Source: Lytechinus variegatus (Eukaryota > Echinodermata > Echinoidea > Temnopleuroida > Toxopneustidae). From it: DNA of 64,000 nt. The notes below the pieces were generated by a model, which saw only the letters and a program-made list of their open reading frames with translations, was not told the origin of the DNA and did no database searches. The translations under genes and the position numbers were made by a program. Positions within the stretch are counted from its first letter, which is position 1. Every line of letters starts with the position of its first letter. The stretch is from positions 16,235,532 to 16,299,531 of the forward strand of contig NC_054746.1 of assembly GCF_018143015.1 (NCBI RefSeq), given 5' to 3'. Below are positions 39,301 to 47,144 of the stretch, piece by piece.

Positions 39301-42300
39301 TGCCTTTTTATTCTTCTTTTTTTTTCACATTCACAACCTTTGAACTAACTACATAATACCCTGCATGAGTCTTCATTTTTACAGACAGAAGAAACCACTA
39401 TGTGTGCAGGGTGAATGGCACCTGGGGCTGGGGACAAAATGTCAGGGTCTTCTGCAAATACATTTAAGCCCAACATTCACAACACATTTGTGAGCCCCAC
39501 CAGCACACACACACATCAATTACAATCATAAGGACTCCATTCTCATATTAAACTGGTTCCCCTCAGACCACTTGGAAAAATTATTTAGCTTGCATTCCCA
39601 TCACAATCTTCTGAACTGGTGACGTGAGATCTATTCTGTCAGTGATGATGATTCTGAATTTCTGATCTCATTACCGGTAGTCTTCATTTACACGTGGAAA
39701 TGGGCATGAGCATGTACATCTTTATCAAAAATTATCCATAGAGTTGCACATGTTGATCCCATTTTCATGAGACAATAAAGATAGTTTAATAAATAAACTA
39801 GATCTAGTGAGATTTCGTCAGAATCATCACTGATGAAATAAATCTCAAACAGTGAACTTTCTTTATCTACTTGGTCAAAATCAGAACCAGCATGTAGGCT
39901 TACATGGTAAAAAATTGGTAAAATAGTGGTGATTTTTTACCTGATTGCTAAAAAAAGTCACTGAATGCTTGTGAGCAAGAAACCAGAAGACATATGGCTT
40001 CAGGTCCTCTCTGAAGGACATGGTAATGAGGATTAATGCCTTACCAAAGGGCACTAGCCCCACAAAGTGGAAATCAAACCTGGGTCACCAGAATCCAAAA
40101 TCCCCCACTCTACCGACTGAGCTACCTATCGTGCCTCCAGATCTCTATGGAATTTTCCATAGGGTTGTACATTCTGGCTCCCATTTCAACGAGTAAAAAA
40201 AAAAGAAAGTTTACTAGTGAGATCAGAATCATCGCTTACAAAATAAATCTCACTAAACTGTCTTTTATTCACTCTTTCAAAATAGGAACCAGCATGCACA
40301 ACTCTATGGAGAATTTTCCATGGTGGTTCCTACTTTTAACAAGTAGATCTAGGTCTAGATCTAGAGAAAAGATGGCAACAAAATAAATCTCTCCGGACTG
40401 AGCTCTTAGACTTTGAAAGTGATCTAGAAGCAGCACCATGAGCTGTGATTAACTGTCTAAAAGGGAAAAGTAGGGCATGCCTTGCTGTGAAAATGTATCT
40501 GGTGGGAAATGGAAACTGGGGGCCATTTCATAAGCTGTTTGTAAGATAATTTTAAGAACTTGTGATCCATTCTTGAGATAAATGATATTCACCATTAAAT
40601 GTTCATTTACTAAGCACATAAAAAGGTTCACCAGTTGTTCTTAATGTCTCTCCCAACTTACGAACACCCATGGCCCACCAACCAGATTCCCAATTCCACA
40701 ATTACGCCAAAAAATCACCAGAACAGGTGGTTAGCCTAATCAATGTTACTTACGTTATGATGGTGGTTACAAAGTCTGCCCACCTAATGATTTGAGTTGA
40801 GCTTTAACATGAATTTGTTTTTATTTTACAAAGTCTTTCAGTTGATAATGGTTCTTATATTATTACAAGTGTGTCAAATATCTTGTAAAAGATTAAAATA
40901 TATTATTTTTGGGGAAAAAGCCTTGGACAGTCATTTCCAGATTGAACAAAATAATGGTGCCCGATGTCTGTGCACCCTAGGCCTGCACCCATTCACTTTG
41001 CACACGATTCAGGGATTTTGATGAGAAAGGCTGCATTTTGAGGCAATCATATGATTATTCAAATGCCCAAACTCAATTATTTTCCCATCACTTTGAGTCA
41101 GACCTTTTAATTAATATCTGTCTATATATGTGTAAAGTTTGTGTTCGTTGCATATCTTCTTTTACTAGAATCGCACAGATACACATATCATGTGCAGACT
41201 TGGGGGAATTTGCCATAAAAAATCATGCGATCAAATTTCCAAACGAACATGAGTGACTGGTATTTGAAGAATCAAGCTTTCCCATTTCACAAAAATCTAG
41301 TTTGCGCCAATTTCAAACTTGTTAAATGTAGATCTAGTTGTGAACCAAATCAAAATCAGAATCAACAAGCGTAAATATCATTTTTTATTAAAATGTATAA
41401 AACTCTACTAACTGTAAAAGAAAATTTTACGGATGTTTTACCGTGTTCGCCACCTGTTCATGAGCTACAGTTCATCAACACTAACACCAAACTTGATTTT
41501 CCCAATCTCTGGGAGTTGGTGTTGGTGAATGGGAAAATAACAATAAGGTCGTCAACACCAGCTGTATATGCTCGGTTTAGTAGACGACATTCAACACCAG
41601 CGCTCAGCAACACGAACTGCTTCTCGGCCTCCTTCTCTCTTCCTCTCCTTTTTCTTTTTGTCCATTCTCTCCTTCCATTATTTTCTCTTTTTTGTTCTAT
41701 ACTCCCTTCATTCTTCCCTCCCTCTCTTTCTTCCTTTCTATATTTTATTTTTTCCTTTTAATTCTTTATCCTTATTCTTTCTTTCCCTTCCTACCTTCCT
41801 TCGGCCTTCCTCCCTCCCTCCATTCCTGTTTTTCTTCTTTCTTTCAAAGAATGACAGGAAACATATTTCTTTCCTTCATTCTATCTTTTCCCTCCTTTTT
41901 CTTACTTTTTTCCCTTTAATTCTCTCCATTATTTTGTCTTTCACACATTTATTCATCTTCCCTTCCTTTTCTTTCTTTCTTTCTACATTCATTTTGGATA
42001 TTCATGAAGGAAACCTTTTTATCTCTTTTATTCTTTCTTTCATCCTTTTTTTATTCTGACTTTGTTTTTTCTTTTTTCCTTCATTTTCTTTCCTTCTCAA
42101 TTCATCTCTTTTCTTTCGCTCATTCTTTCTTCTACCCTCCCTTCCAAATCCTTACTTTTTTTTCACAAGTCTAACACTGTGTGTGCATGGGCTTCTTTGT
42201 TGATCTTTGTTTGTCGATTTTCCCGTATTTCATTTTGTGAAATCTGGTCACCCTGCACAAAGTACCGTACACTGTATAGTGAGTAATACTAATATATTAC

Positions 42301-42908
42301 CGACCAGCCTTGTATTACCGCACGCGCACATCATATGCATCAGAAAATAATCAAATACGCTCAAACCTTTGCAACTTCCCTCCAAAGGGAAAATTAATAG
42401 AAAAATTATGAAAAATGATCAAAAACACAATTTCAAAGTCATATCCCCTCAAAACAATAAAATATGGTCAAAATAGCTCATCAGTGACTTTGCTGTTTTC
42501 CCAACTTTTCCCATTGTTATAGAAAACACACGTTCGGTAATAAGATTCCTTTTACAAGTGACCAAAATATTTCACTTGCGAAGAGAGGTCCGATTCATCA
42601 TCATCATCCGTAGTACAGTCCGCCACCAGGTTGGTCGATTATTGGAAGCTGATGTCGTAAAAATGATAAACAATTTCGGCAAAATTTCTGCATATTTATA
42701 CTTTGTAGGTATTTGTATATTTATGGTGAAAGTTTGGTGAATTTATTGGAATTATGTGTTTAATATGATCAAATTCATGAAAAGTGTTCGGTAATACGAT
42801 CCACTACATGTCACTCAGCTGAACATGCAACTGCAGGGCACTCACCACTCCACTGCCACACACGCACTGTGTCAGTCCTCTCGCAGCTCGAGCGACATCA
42901 TCAAACAT
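21119..42908 (-). CDS. ALDH6A1: methylmalonate-semialdehyde dehydrogenase, whole gene of 13 coding exons
   Basis: CoA-acylating mitochondrial aldehyde dehydrogenase that converts methylmalonate and malonate semialdehydes to propionyl-CoA or acetyl-CoA in valine and thymine breakdown. Coding exons in transcript order: 42846-42908, 38769-38813, 38219-38293, 37175-37336, 36214-36292, 35626-35749, 35043-35073, 34090-34237, 31760-31941, 30775-30904, 27529-27710, 23556-23735, 21119-21319. All junctions are GT-AG with matching phases; the sum is 1602 nt, giving 533 residues against 535 in human. Residues 1-36 form an Arg-containing presequence. Landmarks: PFNFP with Asn185, KPSER from Lys208, NMGAKNHG at 282-289 (Asn where other ALDHs carry the general-base Glu, as usual in this family), FGAAGQRC with catalytic Cys316, and the C-terminal FYGKQG. 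Introns are full of transposons. Only exon 1 is uncertain. Confidence 0.96.
21672..22463. mobile_element. 792-bp palindrome with a divergent-promoter-like centre
   Basis: Arms 21672-21905 and 22230-22463 are 234-bp near-perfect reverse complements with only a few mismatches. Each arm holds TATAAATA pointing outwards (21869-21876 on -, 22259-22266 on +) and two 45-bp units with gtgatcactctcgcaaaaag. The 324-bp centre is GC-richer than its surroundings. It contains ATTTGCAT at 22128, 22154 and 22175, CCAAT at 22114 and 22192, and a cccgcccac block. There is no coding sequence. It lies in the last ALDH6A1 intron. Octamer, CCAAT and TATA together resemble histone H2B or snRNA promoters; the function is unknown. 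Confidence 0.85.
22464..23235 (+). mobile_element. family C element, partial copy
   Basis: Matches the full copy at 29684-30427 over long stretches (taattatgctaaattatgcg, acattgactttgtacac, aagtaaaaagtcggtga). It is interrupted by the MITE at 22666-22820 and abutted by the palindrome on the left. The left part of the family may continue before 21672. Confidence 0.75.
22666..22820. mobile_element. 155-bp MITE nested in family C
   Basis: Inverted ends ttacctgagaaaactc and gagttttctcaggtaaaa, with gggcatggtgcataaa and atgcaacgagcccc at the tips. It splits the family C copy, so it inserted later. Confidence 0.78.
23345..23465 (-). mobile_element. SINE or LINE tail fragment
   Basis: AT repeats (aataataatata) followed by gggtatttatattgcgcaca and ggtcctcaaggcgctcctac. 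The complement ends gcgcaatataaatacc plus ATT repeats, the usual tail of retroposons in this window (compare 33400-33440). No internal promoter is visible. Confidence 0.45.
23556..23735 (-). CDS. ALDH6A1: ALDH6A1 coding exon 12
   Basis: 60 codons from [18 protein letters not shown] to YTELIDVGQ, phase 0 on both sides; EEIFGPV is a general ALDH motif. Confidence 0.96.
23858..23880. repeat. C run followed by A run
   Basis: About 11 C then 10 A, one of several compound homopolymers (also 24447-24470, 27267-27286, 43426-43449 and 44510-44524). Confidence 0.85.
24618..25113. mobile_element. 500-bp MITE with cagggttccca ends
   Basis: Inverted tips cagggttcccaca and tggggaaccctg, with internal ttccatgactt repeats. 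A related right-end fragment is at 26950-27054. Superfamily not assigned; the tips are reminiscent of hAT elements. Confidence 0.65.
26178..26891. mobile_element. family B MITE, TTAA-flanked
   Basis: Left end ttaaaggacaagtccacccc and right end ggtggacttgacctttaa, bounded by TTAA on both sides. Long mirrored arms contain ctgaaaatttcatcaaaatc and catccaaatgagagag. The centre holds a perfect 103-bp tandem duplication. Confidence 0.85.
26457..26662. repeat. perfect 103-bp tandem duplication
   Basis: The unit starting cattcctccctgaacacatg occurs at 26457 and 26560 with no differences seen. It lies inside the family B MITE and makes its frames look longer. Confidence 0.93.
26950..27054. mobile_element. 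right-end fragment of the cagggttccca MITE
   Basis: Carries ccatgacttttcacaaattt and ends ccatgaccgtgggaaccctg, matching the complement of the start of the 24618 element. Confidence 0.6.
27529..27710 (-). CDS. ALDH6A1: ALDH6A1 coding exon 11
   Basis: 182 nt coding [19 protein letters not shown] to [10 protein letters not shown], phase 1 in and phase 0 out. Confidence 0.96.
27764..27817. repeat. GC-rich imperfect hairpin
   Basis: Arms tgcaccacgccgtacaccgg/ggtac and complement tgcacaacgccgtaccccga/ggtac pair with about four mismatches. It sits in ALDH6A1 intron 10, just upstream of exon 11. Confidence 0.7.
28862..29480 (+). repeat. DR1-bearing repeat family, diverged copy
   Basis: Begins gaagtggaatgcctctggca, then agcagcagtgctgactttga, followed by units of about 160 bp with aaatgacctttgacc and acatggccaaagttcattga. 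Lies in ALDH6A1 intron 10. Confidence 0.85.
29684..30427 (+). mobile_element. family C element, complete copy, piggyBac-like ends
   Basis: 744 bp bounded by TTAA. Left tip ccctatctaggcccggggta, right tip ccggcctagatagcg, forming a short inverted repeat. The TTAA target and CCCT tip are typical of piggyBac-type elements. It is non-autonomous. Other copies: 22464-23235 and 60270-60510. Confidence 0.8.
30775..30904 (-). CDS. ALDH6A1: ALDH6A1 coding exon 10 (catalytic cysteine)
   Basis: 130 nt coding [20 protein letters not shown] to LKVNS, ending in phase 1. Cys316 is the nucleophile. Confidence 0.96.
30951..31185 (+). mobile_element. tRNA-derived SINE
   Basis: Diverged tRNA-like head with B-box ggagttcaaaccttgg, then a body with atgggagttgctgcaccctg and gatctggcgctgcac. 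About 85 per cent like the copy at 37878-38126. Intron 9 of ALDH6A1. Confidence 0.82.
31760..31941 (-). CDS. ALDH6A1: ALDH6A1 coding exon 9
   Basis: 182 nt from VNFICDHP through [18 protein letters not shown] to TLNQ, phase 1 in and phase 0 out. Holds the family-specific NMGAKNH signature. Confidence 0.96.
32019..33125 (+). repeat. DR1-bearing repeat family, full copy 1
   Basis: Starts acaagtggaatgcctctggc with gtctcacctgca, ends tgcttcgcaggtgagacaaa; these subterminal pieces are inverted repeats. The interior is about six units of 155-165 bp, most with the perfect sequence tgacctttgacct. A (gcc)n block lies near the right end. No coding capacity. Nearly identical to 48661-49762. Lies in ALDH6A1 intron 8. 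Confidence 0.92.
33170..33440 (+). mobile_element. 5'-truncated LINE, 3' end only
   Basis: A short frame at about 33181-33291 ends with [20 protein letters not shown] and QLKTYLISH then stop, the usual C-terminus of CR1/L2/Rex-type LINE polyproteins. A 3' UTR follows with gcgctatataagtagccacc and an ATT-repeat tail. No target duplication was identified. Confidence 0.75.
33535..33614. repeat. 80-bp intronic repeat, copy 1
   Basis: Starts gctttagctttctagttagc and ends catAatgccattccacag in style; it matches 38874-38953 with about five substitutions. Both are in ALDH6A1 introns. Confidence 0.85.
34090..34237 (-). CDS. ALDH6A1: ALDH6A1 coding exon 8
   Basis: 148 nt from [19 protein letters not shown] to NIIHGQHD, part of the NAD-binding domain, ending in phase 1. 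Confidence 0.95.
35043..35073 (-). CDS. ALDH6A1: ALDH6A1 coding exon 7, a 31-bp microexon
   Basis: 31 nt completing Pro183 and coding [10 protein letters not shown] (184-193), including active-site Asn185. Acceptor cacag, donor GTAAGT. Confidence 0.93.
35626..35749 (-). CDS. ALDH6A1: ALDH6A1 coding exon 6
   Basis: 124 nt completing Gln142, then [20 protein letters not shown] and on to [10 protein letters not shown], ending in phase 2. An internal cag before CTGGGAG resembles an acceptor, but the frame is continuous and homologous across it. Confidence 0.95.
36214..36292 (-). CDS. ALDH6A1: ALDH6A1 coding exon 5
   Basis: 79 nt coding [20 protein letters not shown] and DVMRGL, ending in phase 1. 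A tRNA-derived SINE starts about 25 bp upstream of its acceptor (see findings). Confidence 0.95.
36318..36590 (+). mobile_element. tRNA-derived SINE next to ALDH6A1 exon 5
   Basis: B-box gggttcgaatcccagcc at 36359-36375, body with aatttatccacattgtgctg and ggcaggaatttattccttga, and an ATT tail. Same family as 45461-45757. Antisense to ALDH6A1. Confidence 0.85.
37175..37336 (-). CDS. ALDH6A1: ALDH6A1 coding exon 4
   Basis: 54 codons from [17 protein letters not shown] to YQQLIKDNM, phase 0 on both sides. Confidence 0.95.
37878..38126 (+). mobile_element. tRNA-derived SINE, well preserved head
   Basis: The head reads like a tRNA: A-box tggctcagttggtagagc, anticodon loop tctCACaa (Val-type CAC), B-box gggttcaaaccccgg. 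The acceptor stem does not pair (gtgtgtt against gcgtcagac), so it is a SINE, not a tRNA gene. Body as at 30951. Intron 3 of ALDH6A1. Confidence 0.88.
38219..38293 (-). CDS. ALDH6A1: ALDH6A1 coding exon 3
   Basis: 25 codons, [20 protein letters not shown] then DVHNP, the start of the mature enzyme (human PTVKLFIGGKF). Phase 0 on both sides. Confidence 0.92.
38769..38813 (-). CDS. ALDH6A1: ALDH6A1 coding exon 2
   Basis: 15 codons, [15 protein letters not shown], phase 0 on both sides, acceptor ttttag and donor GTAAGT. Ser- and Arg-containing, consistent with the end of a mitochondrial targeting peptide. Confidence 0.75.
38874..38953. repeat. 80-bp intronic repeat, copy 2
   Basis: Second copy of the 33535-33614 sequence, just upstream of ALDH6A1 exon 2. 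Confidence 0.85.
39870..40140 (-). mobile_element. tRNA-derived SINE, third family
   Basis: On the minus strand the head reads gataggtagctcagtcggta (A-box), then a degenerate B-box aggtttgatttcc. The body continues to ttgctcacaagcattcagtg. Intron 1 of ALDH6A1. Confidence 0.75.
41610..42160 (+). repeat. 550-bp polypyrimidine tract
   Basis: Long, imperfect C/T-only runs (cttt, ccttc, ttcattc units) with few purines on the + strand. In the ALDH6A1 pre-mRNA this is a polypurine run in intron 1. The long + strand frames here (41393-42286) are F/L/S-rich artefacts. Confidence 0.92.
42846..42908 (-). CDS. ALDH6A1: ALDH6A1 coding exon 1 (presequence)
   Basis: Proposed first exon, 21 codons starting [12 protein letters not shown], ending in phase 0 at a GTGAGT donor. 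It is chosen because the phase fits exon 2 and the total length then matches the family. The start context is weak (tgcATGt), and an upstream ATG overlaps it. The frame stays open upstream to about 42950 without another ATG. Confidence 0.55.
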
Positions 42909-43005
42909 GCATAGTGACAGTGCCACATCCACAATTTCTCTCTCATGGATCTCAAACTATATTTCTTATTGTAAGAATAGAGCAAAATTACCCTAGCGAG
43001 GAGAG
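42909..43005. promoter_or_regulatory. possible bidirectional promoter
   Basis: 97 bp separate the proposed ALDH6A1 ATG (minus) from the ATG of the cysteine-rich frame (plus). No clear TATA box is seen. The call depends on both start assignments. Confidence 0.3.
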
Positions 43006-43236
43006 ATGAACCAGATCGTCCAATACGCAATACAGAAGACGCCATTTTCAGACTTTAAATGTGTACGATGTCGGACAGAACTGTCTACCACTGGCCTGGG
43101 ATATAACAGTAGTGATCGAGAAAGAATGTACTGCGAAAGACATCTTACTCCTGGAAAATTCTGTAGCACTTGTTTTACCAAATCAGCGCAGTCGATCGGA
43201 CCCGTTTGGAAGTGTGGCACTTCCACTGTGAAATAG
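43006..43236 (+). CDS. possible small cysteine-rich (LIM-like) protein
   Basis: 76 codons, ATG in acceptable context (gagATGa), stop TAG. Residues 18-58 show CVRC, then YCERH, then CSTC, spaced as C-x2-C-x19-C-x2-H-x6-C-x2-C, like the second zinc finger of a LIM domain plus the start of another. Codon use looks protein-like and unlike the AT-rich surroundings. It could be a whole small gene, an exon of a larger one (an acceptor-like ttttcag lies at its residue 15), or chance. I do not recognise an orthologue. Confidence 0.35.
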   Translation: MNQIVQYAIQKTPFSDFKCVRCRTELSTTGLGYNSSDRERMYCERHLTPGKFCSTCFTKSAQSIGPVWKCGTSTVK

Positions 43237-43425
43237 ATTTCTGAAAAGTCACCCGACGGGAGAACAAAATTGATGACCTATTCCAAAATGAAAACTATAT
43301 AATTTTGTGTTAGGTTTCGACATAATAACCAGAAAATGTAAACATATTTCACCATTCATTAATCAATCAATAATGAATGAATAAATTAGTTTGTCTATTT
43401 GTTAATCTTTATTCTATGTTGTTGT

Positions 43426-43449
43426 TTTTTTTTTTTTGGGGGGGGGGGT
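43426..43449. repeat. T run followed by G run
   Basis: About 13 T then 11 G. The stretch 43450-45020 contains gatgat microsatellites and other homopolymers but no gene I can support. Confidence 0.85.
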
Positions 43450-45164
43450 GGGCCGTCTGTCCCACGTACGGCAAACATGAAAACCAGTGACAAATATGGA
43501 TTAGGAACTTGGCAAGTAGGGCATGAGTCAGTAGATAGGTCTTGGATTCCCTTGGATTGATGGTTGATAGAATTAGCCAGCGCCACGGATGATGATGATG
43601 ATTTTTGCTTGTCAAAATTTCCTCAGGAAATGTGCACCCCTTTTGGAAAATCGTGGACCCGCCTGATAATAATGAAGATGATGATGTGGTTGACAGATTC
43701 AGTGCCACATGATATGATGATGAAGATCATGATAATCATGATCATCACAAATTTCTATTTTTGGGGGCATGATCTCGAGCGCACTAGCGCATAAGGGGTC
43801 GCTCTGTTTCCCTTTCCCAGTGACGTACGACCCAGAAAAGCAGAAAAGGAAAGGGGAATGTTGAAATAGTATTTTGTTGAATATTAGGGCCTACTGTGTC
43901 AAGAACAATCACAAATTGCATTTACATTTTATAAGGACAACATTTCTGCATGCTCGCATTTTTTTAGAAGCATGGTGCGGCAATATACCCGACCCGCCCC
44001 CCCCCCCGGCCTCTGCAAAAAAAATAAATAAAAAAAATTGACTCATTAACACCACTGGATGAACTAGATTTTTATCATAACTGAGAAACGATGATTTATC
44101 TCATCCCACCAGGAAGAAGGGGGGGGGGGGGGTATAATCACCGGTCTCTTGATATAGGCCCATTATATATTATAGTAACCAATACCAATGTGAAAAAAAA
44201 TACACAGTGAACGAATTTTGCGGGGATTGAGTGAGCCAATTTTTTAAATCCGTGCCTTCTTTTTGATAAAGAACTACCAGCATAAAGCACCTCCAGGAAA
44301 AAAAACAAGCAAAAAAATAAAAATAAACTCACATGGCTCAATCCATATGACCCTTGGCCACTATGATAATCTGACAAGCAATTTAATTGAAGAAAAAAAA
44401 TCTCACTTCAGAATTAGTTTTGGAGACAGCTTCTAATAAGTATTCATCACAAAACAAAACGGGGGTAATAAGAATTGAATACGTGACAATTCATTGGCCC
44501 CAAGAGGCCCCCCCCCAAAAAAAAGACACCCATCTGCTCGATCTAAATTTCTTTACAATTTGACCAGTATATAGTTATTAGGACGAATTAAGACACATCA
44601 GAAAACTCTTTTTAGTCAAGCTCTATGTTTATTTTTGGACCATGGCATTTGTCTATGCAAAGTTTTACCGTACGAATTTAAATCCTGAATTTTGTCCCAA
44701 TCGTCCAGTTTCTACTTTCTACTACGATAAATAAGACGCAACCACAAAGCCAAAAATGACCCATCTTGCCAATATACATTGTTTGGCTTTGAGTAGTGTA
44801 CATCGTACAGAGACGTACACGGCATCATTGAGAGCCTCAGCGGAAAAGCATTTCATGAGAAAAATAGTAATTTTCACTAACTATTGTTTGAAACAAAGTA
44901 AGGTCCTTGCGTCTGATTTGTTAAGAAACAAAATTGTCATTAAAAATCACTCACTATTCTCATTATGGAAAGTTTCTCCTAGTCCGAACATGCGCACACA
45001 CATTTTGTTCATGATTGGTTGAATTCGTTAGGGTTTGGAGGTGTGAAGGAGGTGTGTCTCTTTCCTTGCACCGGATAGGGCATTGAGTTGGAACACGATG
45101 CGCACCAAAGTTTTTGAAGTGTCAGAACAGTGATGATTTTTTTTTAATGGCACTAGTGAACAGA

Positions 45165-46090
45165 AATTCAACACAGCTTGGGATAAAAGGAAATCCAACA
45201 TTGGCCATAACATGTTGTGTGGAAAGGGAGAAAAATAATTAAGTAAAAAACATCTAAGAAATCGATCGTACAAGCAATAAGAAAGTTATGGCTGCTTTGA
45301 AATTAAGATCCCTAAGACTGCAAATTTCATATTGGCAATTTGGTAAGTACATTATGACAAGGGACAAGGACAGCTTTCCCCATAGGCCATGTACCTAATC
45401 ATCAGGGACTTGTGGCTTCCTCCCGGTCCTATTCCCCTGGGCAGTATAATCATGGACCCTATAGCTATATAATAATAATAATAACACCAATGCGCTTATA
45501 TAGCGCATATCAATGCCAAATGTATTCCTATATGCTTAATTGGATATTATTACCCTGGATTTAGCCCTTTTACAGCGCGGTGGCATTTCAAGGAATAAAT
45601 TCCTGCCAGGTACCCATTTACCTCACCTGGGTCGAGTGCAGCACAATGTGGATAAATTTCTTGCCGAAGGAAATTACGCCATGGCTTGGATTCGAAACCA
45701 TGGCCCACTGTTTTAAAGTCCAAAGACTAATCCACTGGGCCACAACGCTCCTATAATGTATAACAATGGTAGGGTCCATGGTATAACCCAGGCAGCATAT
45801 TTTTTTATGTCCTTATGAAAGAAAAATATCATTTGAATTAAAAAATTTGAGAGAAAATGACATGTAAGCCATTATGACCTATACTATATGGAGGACATGG
45901 AAGACGAGTCCTAGCTTGGCTTACATGTAAGGTAGCCAATTTGAAGTCTCCATTGGTATATAGTGATTACTAAAAACTCTTAAAAATTCATAACTTTATT
46001 ATCTGACATTGTTCAAACTTTTGCCTATTAATTTGTCTGATTTTCCTAATTTTTCCTCTAAAACAACTTATTATTTGGGATGGAAACATT
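45165..46090. mobile_element. family D MITE, diverged copy split by a SINE
   Basis: Matches the intact copy at 47238-47802: aaggaaatccaacattggcc, agcaataagaaagttatgg, cccataggccatgtacctaa, ttattatttgggatggaaac. A SINE interrupts it at about 45461-45757. Confidence 0.7.
45461..45757 (-). mobile_element. tRNA-derived SINE nested in family D
   Basis: On the minus strand: gttgtggcccagtggattag (A-box region), ggtttcgaatccaagcc (B-box), ttatccacattgtgctgcac, gcgctatataagcgcattgg, ATT tail. Same family as 36318-36590. Confidence 0.85.
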
Positions 46091-46504
46091 TAGCAGATCA
46101 TAACTTTTCTGTTATACATGTATTGTAGCAATTACTATTGTTGTTTTGAAAAACAAAGTTTATGAATTCCAGTAAAACCATGTAGGCCTTTAGGCTGAAT
46201 GACCAGAGCAAACACCAAACCATTTTTACAAAGAATAAAGAAAAGATTATGGTCAATAATGAAAGGAATCGATATATAAGGGTATCCGAAGGATCCAAAA
46301 GGTATCTCATTGTTTATTATTAATACAGATCTAGATAGAAAAATATCAACGTTTTTCCCTAGATTCGTTTTATTGGCAAGTTATGGGTTCAATTATCAGG
46401 GCTCCATTTGTAAAGAAATTAGGAAAAGAATAAAATGGACTACAATTTCTAATCAAATCTATCATATCCAGGGATTTCCCCTTCATTCAATTCAAGAACA
46501 TTGA

Positions 46505-47085
46505 TTAAAGGGATGGTTCGGGCTGAAAGTATTTATAGCTTAAAAAATAGAGTAGAATTAACTGAGCAAAATGCCAAAAATTTCATCAAAATTGGATAAC
46601 AAATAACAAAGATATTAAATTTTAAAGTTTAGCCATATTTTGTGAAAGCAGTCGTCATGAATATTCATCAGGTGGGCTAATGATGTCACATCTCCACTTG
46701 CTCTTTTGTAATTTATTATATGAAATTAGGTTTATTCAAAAATTTTCCTCCAAGAACTAAAAAATTGGATTGACAACTGATTTAGTGCATTAGATATTTA
46801 TTGCTGCAAATCATTTCATTATAAGGGAGACATATCATTCACACAAGTATGAAAAAAATGTGATTTTATATAAAAACATAAGAAAACGGAAAGTGAGGAT
46901 GTGACATCATCAGCCCACTTAATGAACATTCATGATGACTGTTTTCACAAAATATTGCTAAACTTTTAACTTCAATAACTTTATCATTTGTTATCTGATT
47001 TTGATGAAATTTTCAGCATTTTGCTCAGTGAATTCTACTCTATGTATCAAGATATAAATATTTTCAGCCCGGACGATCCCATTAA
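46505..47085. mobile_element. family A MITE, complete
   Basis: Bounded by TTAA; tips aagggatggttcgggctgaa and ttcagcccggacgatccca. Arms mirror each other over most of the length (catgaatattcatcaggtgg against tgatgacatcctcactttcc-type blocks; aatttcatcaaaattggata against its complement). Confidence 0.85.
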
Positions 47086-47144
47086 AACTCAACTAAAACA
47101 ATAAGTTTTGAAAGAAAAGGTACTTTAAAAAGTTACCTGATAGG

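Noticed and set aside
40036-40386. 116-codon plus-strand frame
   Set aside because: Starts inside an antisense SINE and continues into simple sequence.
41393-42286. Long Phe/Leu/Ser-rich frames
   Set aside because: They are read-throughs of a polypyrimidine tract; composition explains them.
42993-43226. Minus-strand frame opposite the cysteine-rich frame
   Set aside because: Shares the same DNA; no domain. The plus-strand frame has the better zinc-finger pattern.
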